This document shows positions 32,579-45,027 of a DNA stretch of 64,000 nt, piece after piece. The stretch covers positions 1 to 64,000 of the forward strand of contig KV918847.1 of the NCBI GenBank assembly GCA_002049455.2. The letters run 5' to 3'. Positions within the stretch are counted from its first letter, which is position 1. Every line of letters begins with the position of its first letter. The translations under genes were made by a program, and so were the position numbers. The DNA is from Porphyra umbilicalis. Its lineage: Eukaryota; Rhodophyta; Bangiophyceae; Bangiales; Bangiaceae. The notes under the pieces were generated by a model. That model saw only the letters and a list, made by a program, of their open reading frames with translations. It did not search any database and was not told where the DNA came from.

Positions 32579-35298
32579 TCACCCCCGCGGCATGCGCCGC
32601 ATGACGCCGTCCCCCCCCTCGCCGACCTCCACCAGCCACTCGTGCCACGCGCGGGCCCCCCCCCCCCGTGGGCGACGGTCAAGCCCGCCCCCGCCGCCGC
32701 CCGGAGGGCGCGCCACACGACCGCCGCGGCGGCGGCGTCGAGCCCCGCCGTCGGCTCGTCGGCCACCACCAACGCGGGGCGGTGGTAGACGGCGCGGGCG
32801 GCGGCGAGGCGCGCCGCTTCGCCGGGCGTAAAGACGTCGGCCCAGGCGTCGCCGTGCGCGGCGGCGCCGAGGGGGGAGGGGGGGGGGGGGGGCGCCGCCG
32901 CCGCCGCCGCCGCCCCCAGGGGCGTCGGCCGCGCAGCCGCGGCTGCGTGGCGGCGCCCCGGCCGCGGCGGCCGCCGCGTCGGCGGCAGCGACCGCGCCCG
33001 ACAGGGGCACGTCGAGGAGCCGCCGGGAGCGGGGCGGCGGGAAGCCGACCGCGTCGACGGCGGCAAGGACGGCGGCGCGCTCCGCCGCCGCCGCCGCCGT
33101 CCCCGCGCCGGCGGGCGGCGACGGGTAGACAATCATCTCCCGCAACGTGCGGGCGGTGCCGAGGTAGGGGCGCTGCGGGAGGAAGAGGACGCCCCGCCGC
33201 CCGCGGGCGCGTGCGGGCGCGTCGGGGGCACCCCCGCCGCCGCTGCCGTCGCCCCCACCCCCACCGACCGCCACCGACACGTGGTCGGGAGGCGGCGGCG
33301 GCGCGTCGCCGCCCCCCCCCCCCCCCCCCCCGTCTGGCAGCACCGCGTCGCGGCGGAGGAGGACCCCCCCCGACGCGGGAGCCCAGAGGCCCGCGAGGAC
33401 GCGCAGCAAGCTGCTCTTGCCCGCCCCCGACGGCCCCTGCAGCAGCACCCACTCCCCGGGGCACACGGCGAGCGTGACGGGCGTGGCGGCGAGGAGGGGC
33501 GTGCCCCGCGGCGCCCCCGCCGAGGGGGGGGTCCGCACCGTCACGGCGGTGAGCGCGGCGAGGGCGGCGGGGGGGGGGCCCGCGCAGGGGGGAGCGCCGC
33601 ACCCGCACCCGCACCCGCACCCGCACCCGCCGGGGGGGGGGGGGGGGGGGCGGGGGGAGAGCGGCACCGCCGTCAGCGAGTGGGGTGACGCGCCGGGGGA
33701 GTGGGGGCTCGGTCGGGGCAGGAGGGGTGACGGCCAGCCGCCGCCGCCGCCGCCGCCAGCGCCACCGCCGCCGCCGCCGCCGCCGCCGCCGTCGCTGTCG
33801 CCACCGCCGACCGTCGGCGGGCGCGTCTGCAGTTCCGCATCGGCCCACCCCCCCCCCCCCCTCCCCCCCCCCCCCCTTGACCCCCCCCCCGGCTCCATGG
33901 CGGCGGCCACGCCCGCCACCCGCGCGGCGTAGGCGGCGAGGTCCGCCACGCGGGAGCCGAGTTGGATGAGCGTGGTGAAGCTGTACAGCAGCTGCATAAA
34001 GACGCTGCCCGTTTGGGACACCCACCGCGCGCGGCCGGGGCCGTCGGCCGGGACGCGCCACGCCCCCCCCCCCCCCCCAAAGAAGAGGGCGTAGCCGAGC
34101 GCCGCGTACATCACCCCACTCACGTAGTAGCCGTAGCCAAACTCGAGGCCGTTGAGCGGCACGTGCGCGGCAATGACCGCCCGCACCGCCGCGACGGCGG
34201 CGGCGAGCAGCCCGTCGAGGCGCCGCCGCTCCTCCCGCCCCCCGCCGAGGAGGGCGACCGCCTCGGCCGCCCGCCGCAGCGCCACGTGCTCGTTGCGGAG
34301 GCGCGCCTCTGCCGCCTCGGCCGCGGCCACGACGGGCGCCGTTGCGGCGGCGGCAGACACCGTCACCGCCGCGGCGGCGGCGGACCAGGCGGTGGCGACG
34401 GCGAGCGCCGGCCAGCCGGCGCGCGCCACCGTCTGCACCGCGTACCAGCCGACCGAGCCGCCGGCCTCGAGGGCCCCGCCGCTCCCAGACCCGTCGCCGG
34501 CGAGGACGGCGAGGAGCGTCGCCGCCCCGTCCCGCACGTCCGTGACCATCCGCTGGTCGGGGGCGTCGAGGGTGCCCCCGTCCGCGAGGGCAAGCAGGGG
34601 GGGGAGCGCGTGCGTGCGCGCGACGCCGTCGCCGCCGCCGCCGCCGCCGCCGTCGCCGCCGTCGCCGCCGTCGCCGCCGTCGCCGTCGCCGCCGCCGTTG
34701 CTGTCGCTCCCACCACCACGGTGGTTGCCGCCACGTCGGCCACCGACGGCGTCGTGCCCCCCCCCCCCCCCCCCCCCGGCTCGAGGTACCGCTCGTGGAG
34801 GGCGCGCGTGAGCGCGTCGCGCCCCCCATTGGCGGCGGCCTCGCGGAGGTAGGCGCGGGCGACCTTGGCCCCCGCCGTTGCGGTTGCCAACCCGACGAGC
34901 CGCCCGAGCGCCGCCCGGAAGGCGCCCCCGTCGGCGGCAACGAGCGCCGCGTACAAGTCCCCCGGCGCGAGGATCAAAAAGTAGCCGAGGGCGGCGTAGG
35001 CGCCAATGACCACGGGCAGCGCCGCCGCGACGCGCGCGTCCGCGGCCGTCCCGTGCGGCGCCGCGAGGCGCGCGAGGTAGGCGAGTTGGGCGAGGAGGGG
35101 GAGCCCCACCGTCGCGTGGAGGGGGGGGGGGGGGGGGGGAGCGGCGCCCCTGCCAACGCCAAGGACGCTGCCGCTGCCGCTGCTGCTGCTGCCGCCGCCG
35201 CTGCGGCCGCCGCCGCCGCCGCCGCTGCGGCCGCCGCCGCCGCCGTCCATGAGCGGCGCGCCTTCCGCCGCGTCGGTGCCGGCAGTCGTCGGCGTCAT
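32579..35298 (-). CDS. ABCD-type ABC half transporter
   Basis: The protein has a membrane domain followed by a nucleotide-binding domain, as in the ABCD/SbmA-like family (peroxisomal or plastid lipid or acyl-CoA import, or related). The start ATG is 35298 (MTPTTAGTDAAE). The membrane part includes YLILAPGDLYAALV-like helices, the ABCD marker LDAPDQRMVTDV and GLEFGYGYYVSGVMYAALGY. The NBD has Walker A GPSGAGKSSLLRVLAGLW, FLPQRPYLGTARTLREMI, a signature FTPGEAARLAAARA (weak LSGGE) and Walker B ALVVADEPTAGLD. It ends WHEWLVEVGEGGDG. Frames change at a 21-C run (34757-34777), a 15-G run (32878-32892) and a 12-C run (32656-32667), probably assembly indels. The linker is Gly/Pro-rich, with a five-fold CCCGCA repeat at 33600-33632. 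Confidence 0.75.
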
Positions 35299-36902
35299 TG
35301 CGGTCGTTGAGGGGGGGCTCGCCGAGCGGGGGCGGGTCCGGCGCGGAGCAGCCACCAACCGCCGCAGGTCATACCGTGCGAGCGGGGGTCGAGGGCGCGG
35401 GCGACGCGGCAGGGGGGGCACGCCGCCGACTGCCGCTGTCGAGGGGGAGGAGCTCCCAAGCACGGCCACCGAGGAAGACGCAACACGTTTCAAGTCGTGA
35501 CACGTCAGTTCTGGCGAGCGACTCATCGCCGGACCAATAGAATTGCAGCAGCAAGTGCGCCGCCTGTCGACGCTTTAACAAATCAGCAGGCACCAGTCAA
35601 CACCAGATTGAATAAAGTAGCACCTATATACATTTAGTCGGTGCCCCCAATGCACCGACTGACGGAAGCCGGGCTGCGCCGCATTGAGTTTGACTCCATC
35701 GTGCGACGGCACTATGCTCGCGTGGGGCCTGTCTTGGTGAGCGTGCATGTGCTCCTCGACCGACCTTTGGACCCATTACACGTTGCTCGAGCGACAGGCC
35801 AACACAATTGGGCCATAGTTCCTTGAAGACACTCCACACGGCCCGCTTGTGACGTCGAGCTTACCGGGCAGAGCACAGAACAACACTCGTATCGCAGCAC
35901 AACCGTGTCCGTCTCCGAACACAAAAACACGAAGTGGCCCGTTGTTGCAAGCTACCACGATCCACCTTTCAGTGACTCTCATTACAAAGGCGCGGAGCGC
36001 AGCGAACAGCCGCGGAGCGTGCCACGCCAGAGAGTGGTGTGCAAGAAAAGCGCAACGGAGAAACGAGAAAGACCAACTGAACAGAAAACAACACAGCAGC
36101 GTCAGGTCCTATGGCGCTGCTCCACAGCCACGCCAACACACCGCATCCCGCCCCCTAGATGCACCAGGACCCGCCTCCGCCGCGCTGCCGCCCCCGTCGC
36201 CTGCGCTCTCCCCGCCAGCCCCGCGAGGCGGCGGCTCCCCGACCAGCTCTGCAACCGTCGCGCGCGCCTCCCACGCGGCGCACCCCCTCCCCCGTGGCGC
36301 CCGTGGCGGTTGCACGCGCGCATCGAGCGGCGGCGGATGTCGCGCCGCCGCCGTCGTCACACCGCTTGGCGCGCCGCTAGCGGCGGCGGTCCACTCGCGG
36401 CGTGGCCCCCGCCCGCCCGACACGCCCGCCCCAGCGGCGGCCCGCCAGCCGCTTGCCAATGCGCGGCGGCCCACGACAGCCGCGGGCGCGGTCGCCGATG
36501 CGGCGGCTGGTGCAGCCGCCCTCTGCCTGTCACCCGCCCGCGGACGCCACAGTTGCGACGCAGCCGCCTGCCCGCCAGCCTGCCCCCGTGGCGCACGCGT
36601 CCGACCGGCTGGTCGCGGGGGGCACCAGCACCCCCACCGCGGGCGGCGCAGGTCTCAAACCGCCACCGCGGCGGTGCCGTCGCACCCCCCCCCCCCCCCC
36701 TCCCCCGCACCGCACGGGCTCGCACCGACAACGTCGAGCGCACCGGCGTGCGGGGTGGCCGCCGCCCGCCACGGTCGCCGCCTCACGCCGCCGCGGCCAG
36801 TCCGTGACTCCCCGTGGGGCCCCCTCCAAACAAGAACCGACGGCGCGCGGCGGCGTCGCGCGTCACTCGCAGCGTCGCGTCGGCCAGTGTGGCGGCGGTA
36901 GC

Positions 36903-36940
<38 letters not shown>

Positions 36941-39058
36941 GGCGGCAGCAGCCAGTCTGCCGCACCCCCGTGCCTCGGCAGGGGCGCGACGGCGACGCCA
37001 CAGCCCCAAAGCGCCGACCGACGGTGTGGGCACGCCGCCGCACGCAACGGGCGGTGCCGCCGACCGCCGCCACCGCCGCCGCCAACGGTGCCGCCACGGC
37101 CACACGGCGCTGCCGCGCGTCGTCGGCGACGGCGGCACCACAGCTGCCGCGGCCGCAGACGCCCCGGCGGGGACACTACCACCCACCGCCGGTGCACCGA
37201 CGCCGCCGGCCGCCCGTCACGGGCCGCTCGGCGAGCGGCGGCACCCCCCCACCGCGCGCAGGCGGCGGCGACAACACGCCCACCGCCCGTCAATGGCGTG
37301 GGAAGGGACGGCCTCGCAGCCACCTCGGCGGTGCGCCGGCCCCTGGCGCGCGCTGCTGGTCACGCCCGACGCGTGCAACGTCCGCCCGCCTCCCATCTGC
37401 GAGCGCGGTGTCGCGGTCGCGGCGCCGGCGATGGTGGCGCCGGCGGTCACCCAAAAGGCCCCACCACCCGTCGGTCGCGGGGGGCAGGTCATCGGGTGAG
37501 GGGGGGGGGGGGGTGGAAAGCGCCGCCACCGACCGTCACGCGGCGCCCGGGTGCACGTCGGCGTCGCGCTCCGCGCCGCCCGACGGCGGCGGCGGCGCGG
37601 CCGCCGAGCGCGACGAGGCAGCGGCTTTTCCCACACACACGCCCGCCCGCGCCCGTCCCGCTGCCGTCGCCCGCGCGCCAACGGCAGCAGACACATCCGC
37701 CGAGGCTGCTCCGCGCCGTGGTAACGGCGGCCGCGGCGACGGCGGCAGCCACCCGCCGGGCCGCCGCTGGGCGTTGCCCAACCGACGTGGTACGCGTCGG
37801 CCACGGCGACGGCCCCCTACGGCACCGCCACTGGCATGCACACCACGGAAGCCACAACCCTTGACCCCTCCCCCCCCCCCCCCCCCGCCGCGCGCGACGC
37901 GCCGCCAACCGCCACATTGCCGGCAGCGCGGCCGACGGCGGCCCCCAGGCGCGGACCCACCGCCGCCACGCGCCGAGCATCGGGCGCGGGGGAGGTGGCG
38001 GCCGCCGCCCACGGCGACCGCGCACAGTGCCTGTGGCGGGCACAGGCGCCCCGGGTGGGCGCCGCCACCCCGTTGTGCCGCGCACGGCGCCAGCACCCCC
38101 GCCCGCGCCGCCGCGCACGTCGCTGCCGCCGTCGCCGCCCCACCGCATGGCGCGACGCGCCGGTGCGTCGGCGGCGGCGTCACCCACAGCTGCCGGCGCC
38201 TGCCGCCACGGGCGACGCTGCCGCCGGTCGGCCGACGATCAGGGGCGGGGTGTGGGCGGCCGATGGGCACGGCCGCGGCGTGCCCGCCCGCCGGCTGGTA
38301 GCCGTGGGGGGGGTGAGGGGACGAGCCATCGAGTGGCGATGCGCCCAGCTGCGCCGCGGTAAACGCTTGGGACACGTGGGGCAAAGGCGGCGGAGAGAGC
38401 GACGTCCGCCCAAGCCATCCCGCAACGGAGGAGTAGGCGGAACCAGGACCACTCGCACGTGGTGCCATTGTCTGCACACGGCCTGCATTGCCTGGATACG
38501 CCAACCCCCTTTTCATCCCACTTTCAGATGGAGCCGGCGCCCCTGCTGAAAAAGCGTGACGCACACTTTCACCCGTCGTAGCATATTTGAAAAGAGGTAC
38601 GGTATGCACACACCGATTTTGAACCATCTCGACCAATCAGTACTGGGGGTGCACGCAATCACGGAGAGTGCGACCAATCATGGGGGCCCCTTAGCGTGCC
38701 CCAGGTTGCAGGCGAGGAGACGAGTTCGGCGTGTTGCTACGAGACTTTCTCAGCTTTGTTTTCTCTCTTTCTTTGTAAGATGAAAAAGTAACGCACGGGC
38801 TCTCTCCTTATGTGCTTTTCCCCCGTCTCGCATCTGTTTTTGCTTCTTTACGCGTGAAAGACGGTCCAAAAGTGCTATGATTCGAGCCACACCCTGCACA
38901 GCCGAGTTTCTCGGCTAGATTAGCGAAGCGCAGAGGACAATCACCTGATCTCAAATGCTGCACTCGCCATCCCCCCCCCCGGCAGAGTCCGCATGGTCTG
39001 CCGAGCCCAGTCGATCGCCAGCCACCTATCCCCCTTCTCTTCCCGACGGGAGCGCCCC
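35299..39058. other. Long GC-rich stretch without a credible gene
   Basis: Between 36100 and 38500 several frames on both strands stay open because stop codons are rare at this GC content. Their translations are Arg/Pro/Ala-rich without family motifs. CGG-rich patches and C-runs (for example 37866-37886) are common. Confidence 0.5.
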
Positions 39059-40000
39059 ATGCACCCCGCCCAAACTTCTTCCGACTCCCGCCCCGCCCCC
39101 CGCCGGGGAGCAGCCATGGGCTCCCGCTCTGGCGACGCCGGCGCTCGAGGCGTCGCCACCAACGCGGTGCTCGCGCAATACGAATCGGAAGAGGCGGCAC
39201 AGTACTACTCGGTCATCCTCGGCGGCGGCGGCCCCGACTTGCACTATGGGATTTACACCTCTCCCGACGACTCGACGACGACCGCGTCGGCCAAGACGGT
39301 GACCGTCCTCCGCCAGCTAGCCGAGGCGGCTGGCGCCGTGTTCGCACCCGGCGTGCGGGTGTTGGACCTCGGCGCCGGCGCGGGGGGGGCGGCGCAGCTG
39401 CTCGCGGAAACCACCGGCGTGTCGGTGACGTGCGTCAACTTGTGCCGCAAACAAAACGAGGCCAACCGGGAGGCAGTCCAGCGCCGCGGCTTGTCCGCCC
39501 TCATCACAGTCGTGGATGGCTCCTATGATGACCTGCCGGCCGATTGGACGGCCACCTTTGACATCGTTTGGTCCCAAGACGCCATCCTCCACGCCGCCGA
39601 CAAGGCGACCGTCTTTGCCGAAGCCGCCCGCGCGCTGGTGCACGGCGGCTACGCCGTGGTTTCCGACGTTGGCGCATCCGCCAACGCCGACGCGGCCGCG
39701 CTCGCCGCGTACGTCGAGCGCATGCGACTGGCCGAGGTGCTGACCGCCGCCGAGTACGAGGAGGGCCTCGCCGCCGTGGGCATCGACATCCTCCGCACGC
39801 GCGACATGACGGGCCACATCATCCCCAACTACCGGCGGATGCTCGGGCGCATTGCGCGGGAGCGGGGGCGCCTTGACGCCTGCTCCGACGCCTTCCTCGA
39901 CACGGTCGTGGCACGGCTGCGGACGGAAATTACGGCGCTGCAGGAGGGGGAAGCGCATGCGTGGTTCTTCCTCGTCGGCCGCAAGTGCGGCGGCGTATAG
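39059..40000 (+). CDS. Sarcosine/dimethylglycine N-methyltransferase-like enzyme
   Basis: This class I SAM methyltransferase most resembles sarcosine/dimethylglycine N-methyltransferases, which make the osmolyte glycine betaine. Landmarks are AVLAQYESEEAAQYYSVILG and LHYGIYTSPDDS. SAM motif I is VLDLGAGAGGAAQLLAE, then VTCVNLCRKQNEANRE, VVDGSYDDLP and DIVWSQDAILHAADK. The family Gly-rich loop after the Ala-rich helix reads ALVHGGYAVVSDV. The intronless frame ends at TAG 39998-40000. Start choices are 39059 (MHPAQ) or 39116 (MGSRS, better GCCATGG context). The longer one could carry a short targeting sequence. Confidence 0.85.
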   Translation: MHPAQTSSDSRPAPRRGAAMGSRSGDAGARGVATNAVLAQYESEEAAQYYSVILGGGGPDLHYGIYTSPDDSTTTASAKTVTVLRQLAEAAGAVFAPGVRVLDLGAGAGGAAQLLAETTGVSVTCVNLCRKQNEANREAVQRRGLSALITVVDGSYDDLPADWTATFDIVWSQDAILHAADKATVFAEAARALVHGGYAVVSDVGASANADAAALAAYVERMRLAEVLTAAEYEEGLAAVGIDILRTRDMTGHIIPNYRRMLGRIARERGRLDACSDAFLDTVVARLRTEITALQEGEAHAWFFLVGRKCGGV

Positions 40001-42515
40001 AGCGGCGCGAACATCGGCGGGGGCGACACCAAAGAGGGGGCACCCGCTGGATGCCCGCCGTCGCCGTCATCCGCACCAGCGAGCGCCGGGGAAAGGCGAC
40101 CGCGGCCGGCAAGAGTGGTCGCCTGCTGCCCTGCAGGGTCGGACGCCACGGCAACCCTTTCGACGAGGTGGTGCGGGCGACCTGGGCGTTGCCGGCGGCG
40201 GACGTGCAGACGCACGCGCTGCGAGGTATGGCGTTACGGATGGCGTCGCCGGGACGGTGGGACGATGCACTCTGTCATGGGCGGAGGGGATCGTCGCATG
40301 CAGTTTACACTGCAAAGGACAAGGAGCACGGCGCAGTGACCCACCTCGGCTGCGTGTTCATCGACAGGTGTTCATCGACAGGACAGCAAAGCAAAGCGGA
40401 CGCGCCGGGTCCGTGCGCACATCAAGGAGAACCTGCATCGACACATATTGATAGTAAAGAAACGAACATCGACACATATTGATTAGCGAAGCTTCTTACC
40501 CTCAACGACGCAATAGCGTACTCATGTGATACTGTTTTTCCGCATGAACAAGGGGGGCTACTGGTGTCAGCCGTTGTGCCCCACTGGCGCGCTCGCCCGC
40601 CACGCAGTGAACCTCGAGCTCGTGCTGACGAGCACTTGGTCCGGCTGGGCCCCCCATAGCTGACCGGGGGATGGGCGGGAGCGTGCCATTGGCCGACGTG
40701 CCACGCGCGAGCCCGCTGGTGCAGGAGGTGGTGGAGGAAAGAGAACTTGCCACGAGAGCCTCTCCTTTTCTTTCGGGTGGGCAGTGTGTCGGTGGGCCGG
40801 ACCTGGCTCGAGCACGGTGTGTCATCGTCCGCTCTGGACATTCTCCCATCGCGGTCCCATCGAGCTCTCGATGGACTTTCGATGAGCTAAAAAAGACCGT
40901 CGATGGGCTTTTTCCTGCTCATCGGTCATCCCATCGAAGTCATCGCCGCGATGAGGTCCTGTCAGGGTCTAACTGTCCTGTCTATAGATTAGATGCAGCC
41001 ATCCTGATTGGGCAGTTGATTCCGAAGTGTCTTGACGTGTCGACCAAGGTTCTGTCAATAGAAATTCCAAGCGTTCGTGCACGGATGCTGATGCACTTAG
41101 CCTTACAAGTCCTCCGTCTCACCGTCGTCGCGACCACGTCTTCTTCGCAAGAACCATCCCCGGCGGCATCTGACTTGGCGTCGGCAACAGCTCGTCGGGC
41201 CGATGGCATCAACCGCAGAAGTGTACGTAGAGCCGGTCGCTCGTCGATGAGAGAGCGAAAAAACCATTGAAAGCACAGTCTTTGCCTCGAACACTCATCA
41301 CGTAAGTCTCTCCCCCACGCACACGTGGGTGGCGTGACGACGGTGGTCCTCCCATTGTATTTATCATAGTTTGTAGGAGATTCTCGAATCAACTAGCGGA
41401 AGTGACTGCTCTCGCGCGCATCCTATACGTCGACGGTCTGGGCGCTTGGTGGCCACCCAATTCAGCCCATCGCAAACCCCAACAATGTCCATCGAGAAAC
41501 CCTGCAGGAAATCATATCCTGAGCGATGCCAACCTCATCGCAAATGAGGCCTCGATGAGGTCTCGATTGGAAAAAGTCATGACATGACGATGAAACTGGT
41601 CGGGGGTGTCGTGGCGGTCTCGGTGCCACGCATCACGGCCCCTCCTGGTGCAGTGCCGGCGGCTGTCGTCGTGGTGTTGCACTGGGCCCATGAGCAAAGG
41701 TGCGAAGAGCGGGTCCGTCAACACCTGCTGATGTTGGCGGCTACGGCGATCGGGTCCAACCAAGAAAGGCCGGGTCTGCGCATTCGATTGTGCGAAACGG
41801 GAAGAAACAACATGATCACCCAGCGCCGCGACCAGCACGGCAAACAGCGAATTTCATGATTTCTTTTACAACCACGCGCACACATCATCATTCACAACGA
41901 ACCAGTAGAGAGAACACATACGGAGACGAAGAAGTCGACTGTCCTGCGGTGCTTGGCACAGAAAGGGCGGCAGCGGCTGCAGCAACGCCCCCAGGACGCT
42001 GCAGCCGACGATGCGACCATCAACGCGCGGCCACGCTGGCTGCTCATCGAAGAACAGCCGACGAGCAACGAGTGCCGGCCACACAGAGCAGCACCCCCCC
42101 CGCCACCCACACCCAAAGCACACGCACAAGAAAACATACACCAGACAGGCGGCCATCAACGCAGGCCGCGCACTCACCACACACACACACACACACACAC
42201 CCATGAGTGTGGGGCCCGCGCAACGTCAATGCAACGCCGACACAACACAGAAAACAGCACCTGCCCTGGAGGGGGAGAGCCACCCAGGGCAGAGGCGCAC
42301 CGGCCGGAACTCATCGAGCCCCAGAATGCCACCGTCGACCCATCAGACCACGGACATACCAAACAGCAACCAAAGGAAAGAGCAACCAGAAACCCAAGTC
42401 GAAAAGGCACGTGCGGCAACCACCACCTTCCCAGCACGGTCTGGAGTGCAGCCCAGTGCGGCGACTCCAGGGCGCAAGGGGCGACGGCAGCCGCAACACG
42501 CACGCGCGACGCAGC
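40001..42515. other. No credible gene
   Basis: The stretch contains a 17-bp direct repeat (CATCGACACATATTGAT at 40436-40452 and 40467-40483) and a region rich in CATCGA/TCGATG motifs (40850-40960). A (CA)n tract lies at 42178-42200. Confidence 0.5.
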
Positions 42516-43356
42516 TTATTTGCTGGCCTTTGCCTTCCTAGGCGACTTGGTCGTTGCCGACTTGGTCTTCTTGGTGATCGCCTTCTTCGGTCCTGTCGAG
42601 GCGGCCTTCTTCGTCGGCGCCTTGGCCTTCGTGGGGGCAGCCCTCTTCGTCTTGGTCGCCGCAGGCGGCGCCGCCTTCTTCACAGTCTTCTTCTGTGCCG
42701 AATGAACGCACAGAACCAAGAGCACCAGAAAGAAACAGAAGAGAAAGGACAGATGCAGGTGAGTGTTAGACAAGTGTCCGAGGACTCAATCCGGGCAAAT
42801 GAGACAGACCTCCATGATGAAGGCTGCCCCAACATGGACTGGATGACCAAAGAGAAACACAATAGGACGACGATAGAACACCCACGCAACGCTGACGCAA
42901 AGCTGACGCAACAACCACAAGACACCCAGTCGATACAGTCGACAACGCCAGCCACTCGCTCGAGTGCACCACGTGCCACTCCACCCGCAAGCGCAAACAA
43001 AAAGCCTGGCCACCAAGGCAAGACACACACAACATGCGACATACCTTCGGAGCAGCCTTCGCGGCCGCCGCCGCCGGGGCGGCCTTCTTCTTCTTGGGTG
43101 CCGCCTCCTTGACCGTAGCCGGCAGCTTGTACGACGCCTTAATCTTGATCAGCTTCCCGTCGCTGACCCCGTCGCGCAGCGCCTTGTTCAGCGCATACTT
43201 GTTGACGTCAATCGCGTATGTAGTAGTGATGTACTTGGTCACGGCGGGAAGGCTGCTGCCCGAACGCTCCTTCAGCGCTTTGACCGCCTCAGCGGTCATG
43301 ACCGAGTAGGTCGGGTGGGACTTCTTCGCGACAGCAGACTTGGCTTTGGTGGCCAT
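42516..43356 (-). CDS. Linker histone H1, two exons
   Basis: The protein binds linker DNA at the nucleosome entry/exit. Exon 1 (43356-43045, 104 codons) encodes a short basic N-tail, the winged-helix H15 globular domain (about residues 12-82: HPTYSVMTAEAVKALKERSG, YALNKALRDGV) and the first Lys/Ala/Pro tail residues. The intron (43044-42693, 352 nt, GTATGT...CACAG) is in phase 0. Exon 2 (42692-42516) encodes only tail: KKTVKKAAPP to KAKASK, with an SPRK cyclin-dependent-kinase-type site. The total is 162 aa, typical of small algal H1. Exon and domain boundaries nearly coincide. Confidence 0.95.
42693..43044 (-). other. Intron of histone H1
   Basis: The donor GTATGT follows codon AAG, and the acceptor GGCACAG precedes AAGAAGACT. 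It is phase 0 and richer in T on the coding strand than the exons. Confidence 0.9.
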
Positions 43357-44763
43357 CGCGGAAGGCTGGAGGGGGGGCGGGGATGCGGCTACGGGGCAGC
43401 AGTAGAGGTAACGAGGGAGAGGCGATCACCGACGGGAAGGTCACGACAGTCACAGGAAGGCCGAGGGAGTGCGAAGAGGGGGCAGTCGAGAAACTCGGTC
43501 AGCAACCGGTTCGTGGCAGCACGCACGCACGCGCGCGCACGTCGCACATCACACCGCCTCTCCACGGCGTCAACCCACCGGCAACACCGCGGCGCCAGCC
43601 CCCACAGGCCGGGTGCCCACCCTCCACACCCCGGCCTCGTCCTCAACAGCTACTCCCCCGCGCGCACGCGTGCGGGCCGGGCGACGCCAGACCCCCCCCC
43701 CACCAACCCCCAAATTCCGCACCCCCTCGGCCCCACTTTGGCGCCCCCCCCCCTCGCAACGGCCTGGCTCCCAACTTACCGAGCACGAAGATAGCAACGG
43801 CGACAGCGTCGACAACAAAGAGGGCGAAGGCGGCGGTGGCGTGGACGTCTGGTGGCGCAGCACCGCGCGGGCGCGGGCGGGTCGGCGCGTCGACGGCGCG
43901 CGCCTATATTCCTGTTTTCGCATGGGGCAGAGTCAACTGGGCTCTGGGGTGCCCAGGGCGCACCCCCCCCAGGCACACAGGCCGCAGGGGGGGGGGGCGG
44001 GGAAACGCCCGCCCTGGGGGTCTGAGGAGGGTGCGGGCCGCGCAGGCGGGCTGCCCGCCTGGCCACGCCCTGGCGCACGGGCCGCAGCTGCGGCCCGGCG
44101 TGGCGCGCGCGCCGGGCGCGGGCCAGGGGTCGCCGCACCGCCGCAGCTGCCGCGCGCGCGCAAATCGGCGATGGGCAACAGCCGCGTCGCGGACGTGCGG
44201 CAGACGGGCGGGGGGCGCAGATTTGGCGGGGTCTGGGCGCTTGGTGGCCAACCTTGCCTGCACGGCCCCTCCCGCAACGTGCTTGGGGGGGGGGCCTTCG
44301 CGGCTCGGCCGAGCGTGGTGTGGGCATTGCGCCGTTCGAGGCGGTCGTTGGCTGGCCTGGGCTGCCTCTGGCTTTAGTCTGGGCTGTGCTACTTCTTCGC
44401 GCGCGATCCCCAAGAGGGGCGCCCATTGGCGTGCTGCAGAGGGGAAAGGCGCGCCACGGTGGGCGGCAGCTGACCTTGGGTGGAAGCGCGGGCACGCAAC
44501 AAGAGGGCCACTTGACAGCTGACAATTGACTTTCAATAACAGGGGCGGGAGGGCGGACGCGGACTCCCAGCCACTGCGCCCCACGGGAGGATGACTGCTG
44601 GGTACGACCCGGGAGCGACACGGTCAGAGTGCTGGCCAATCAGGCGGCGTATCCCAGGCGACCAAGGCATCCAAATGGTCTGGCATATTGCACTCATTTT
44701 TTCACATGATCAGTCATGCAATATGGCATAAATGCGAACATGACAAGTTCCAGACTGACCGCA

Positions 44764-44841
44764 CAATCCTGTACATTGTACAGGATTGTACGATCAGTCC
44801 AAGACTTTGGCCCTGAGTACTCAGGGCTTCACTCGAGTGAA
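44764..44841. repeat. Cluster of three palindromes
   Basis: CAATCCTGTAC-ATT-GTACAGGATTG (44764-44788), GCCCTGAGTACTCAGGGC (44810-44827, perfect) and TTCACTCGAGTGAA (44828-44841, perfect) follow each other closely. Just upstream, CATATTGCA and TGCAATATG form another inverted pair (about 44683-44730). Confidence 0.9.
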
Positions 44842-44920
44842 ACACGTTGGCGATAGCTGACTTTGTGTCGTTCTCGTACCTAGCCCAGCAGCTATCACTT
44901 ACGCAACAACCAGGCTGCCA

Positions 44921-44976
44921 CCTCTTCCAGTCCGGCGCGTCAAGCTCACCTCTTCCAGTCCGGCGCGTCAAGCTCA
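44921..44976. repeat. 28-bp tandem duplication
   Basis: Two identical copies of a 28-bp unit starting CCTCTTCCAGTCCGGCGCG lie just downstream of the SPCS2 stop. Confidence 0.95.
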
Positions 44977-45027
44977 CCTCCCCCAACTGTGATGTGCTGT
45001 CGACCCTTGGCGCCTCGCCGCCCCCCC

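Larger units (their letters stand above)
43357..45027. other. GC-rich spacer, palindromes and a short duplication
   Basis: No credible gene. Contains the palindrome cluster at 44764-44841 and the tandem duplication at 44921-44976. Confidence 0.5.

Noticed and set aside
36100..38640. Several 250-500-codon open frames on both strands
   Set aside because: Translations are Arg/Pro/Ala-rich without motifs, and all frames stay open because stops are rare at this GC content.
43383..44639. Long open frames on both strands upstream of histone H1
   Set aside because: Low-complexity GC-rich translations, no motif, and both strands open alike.
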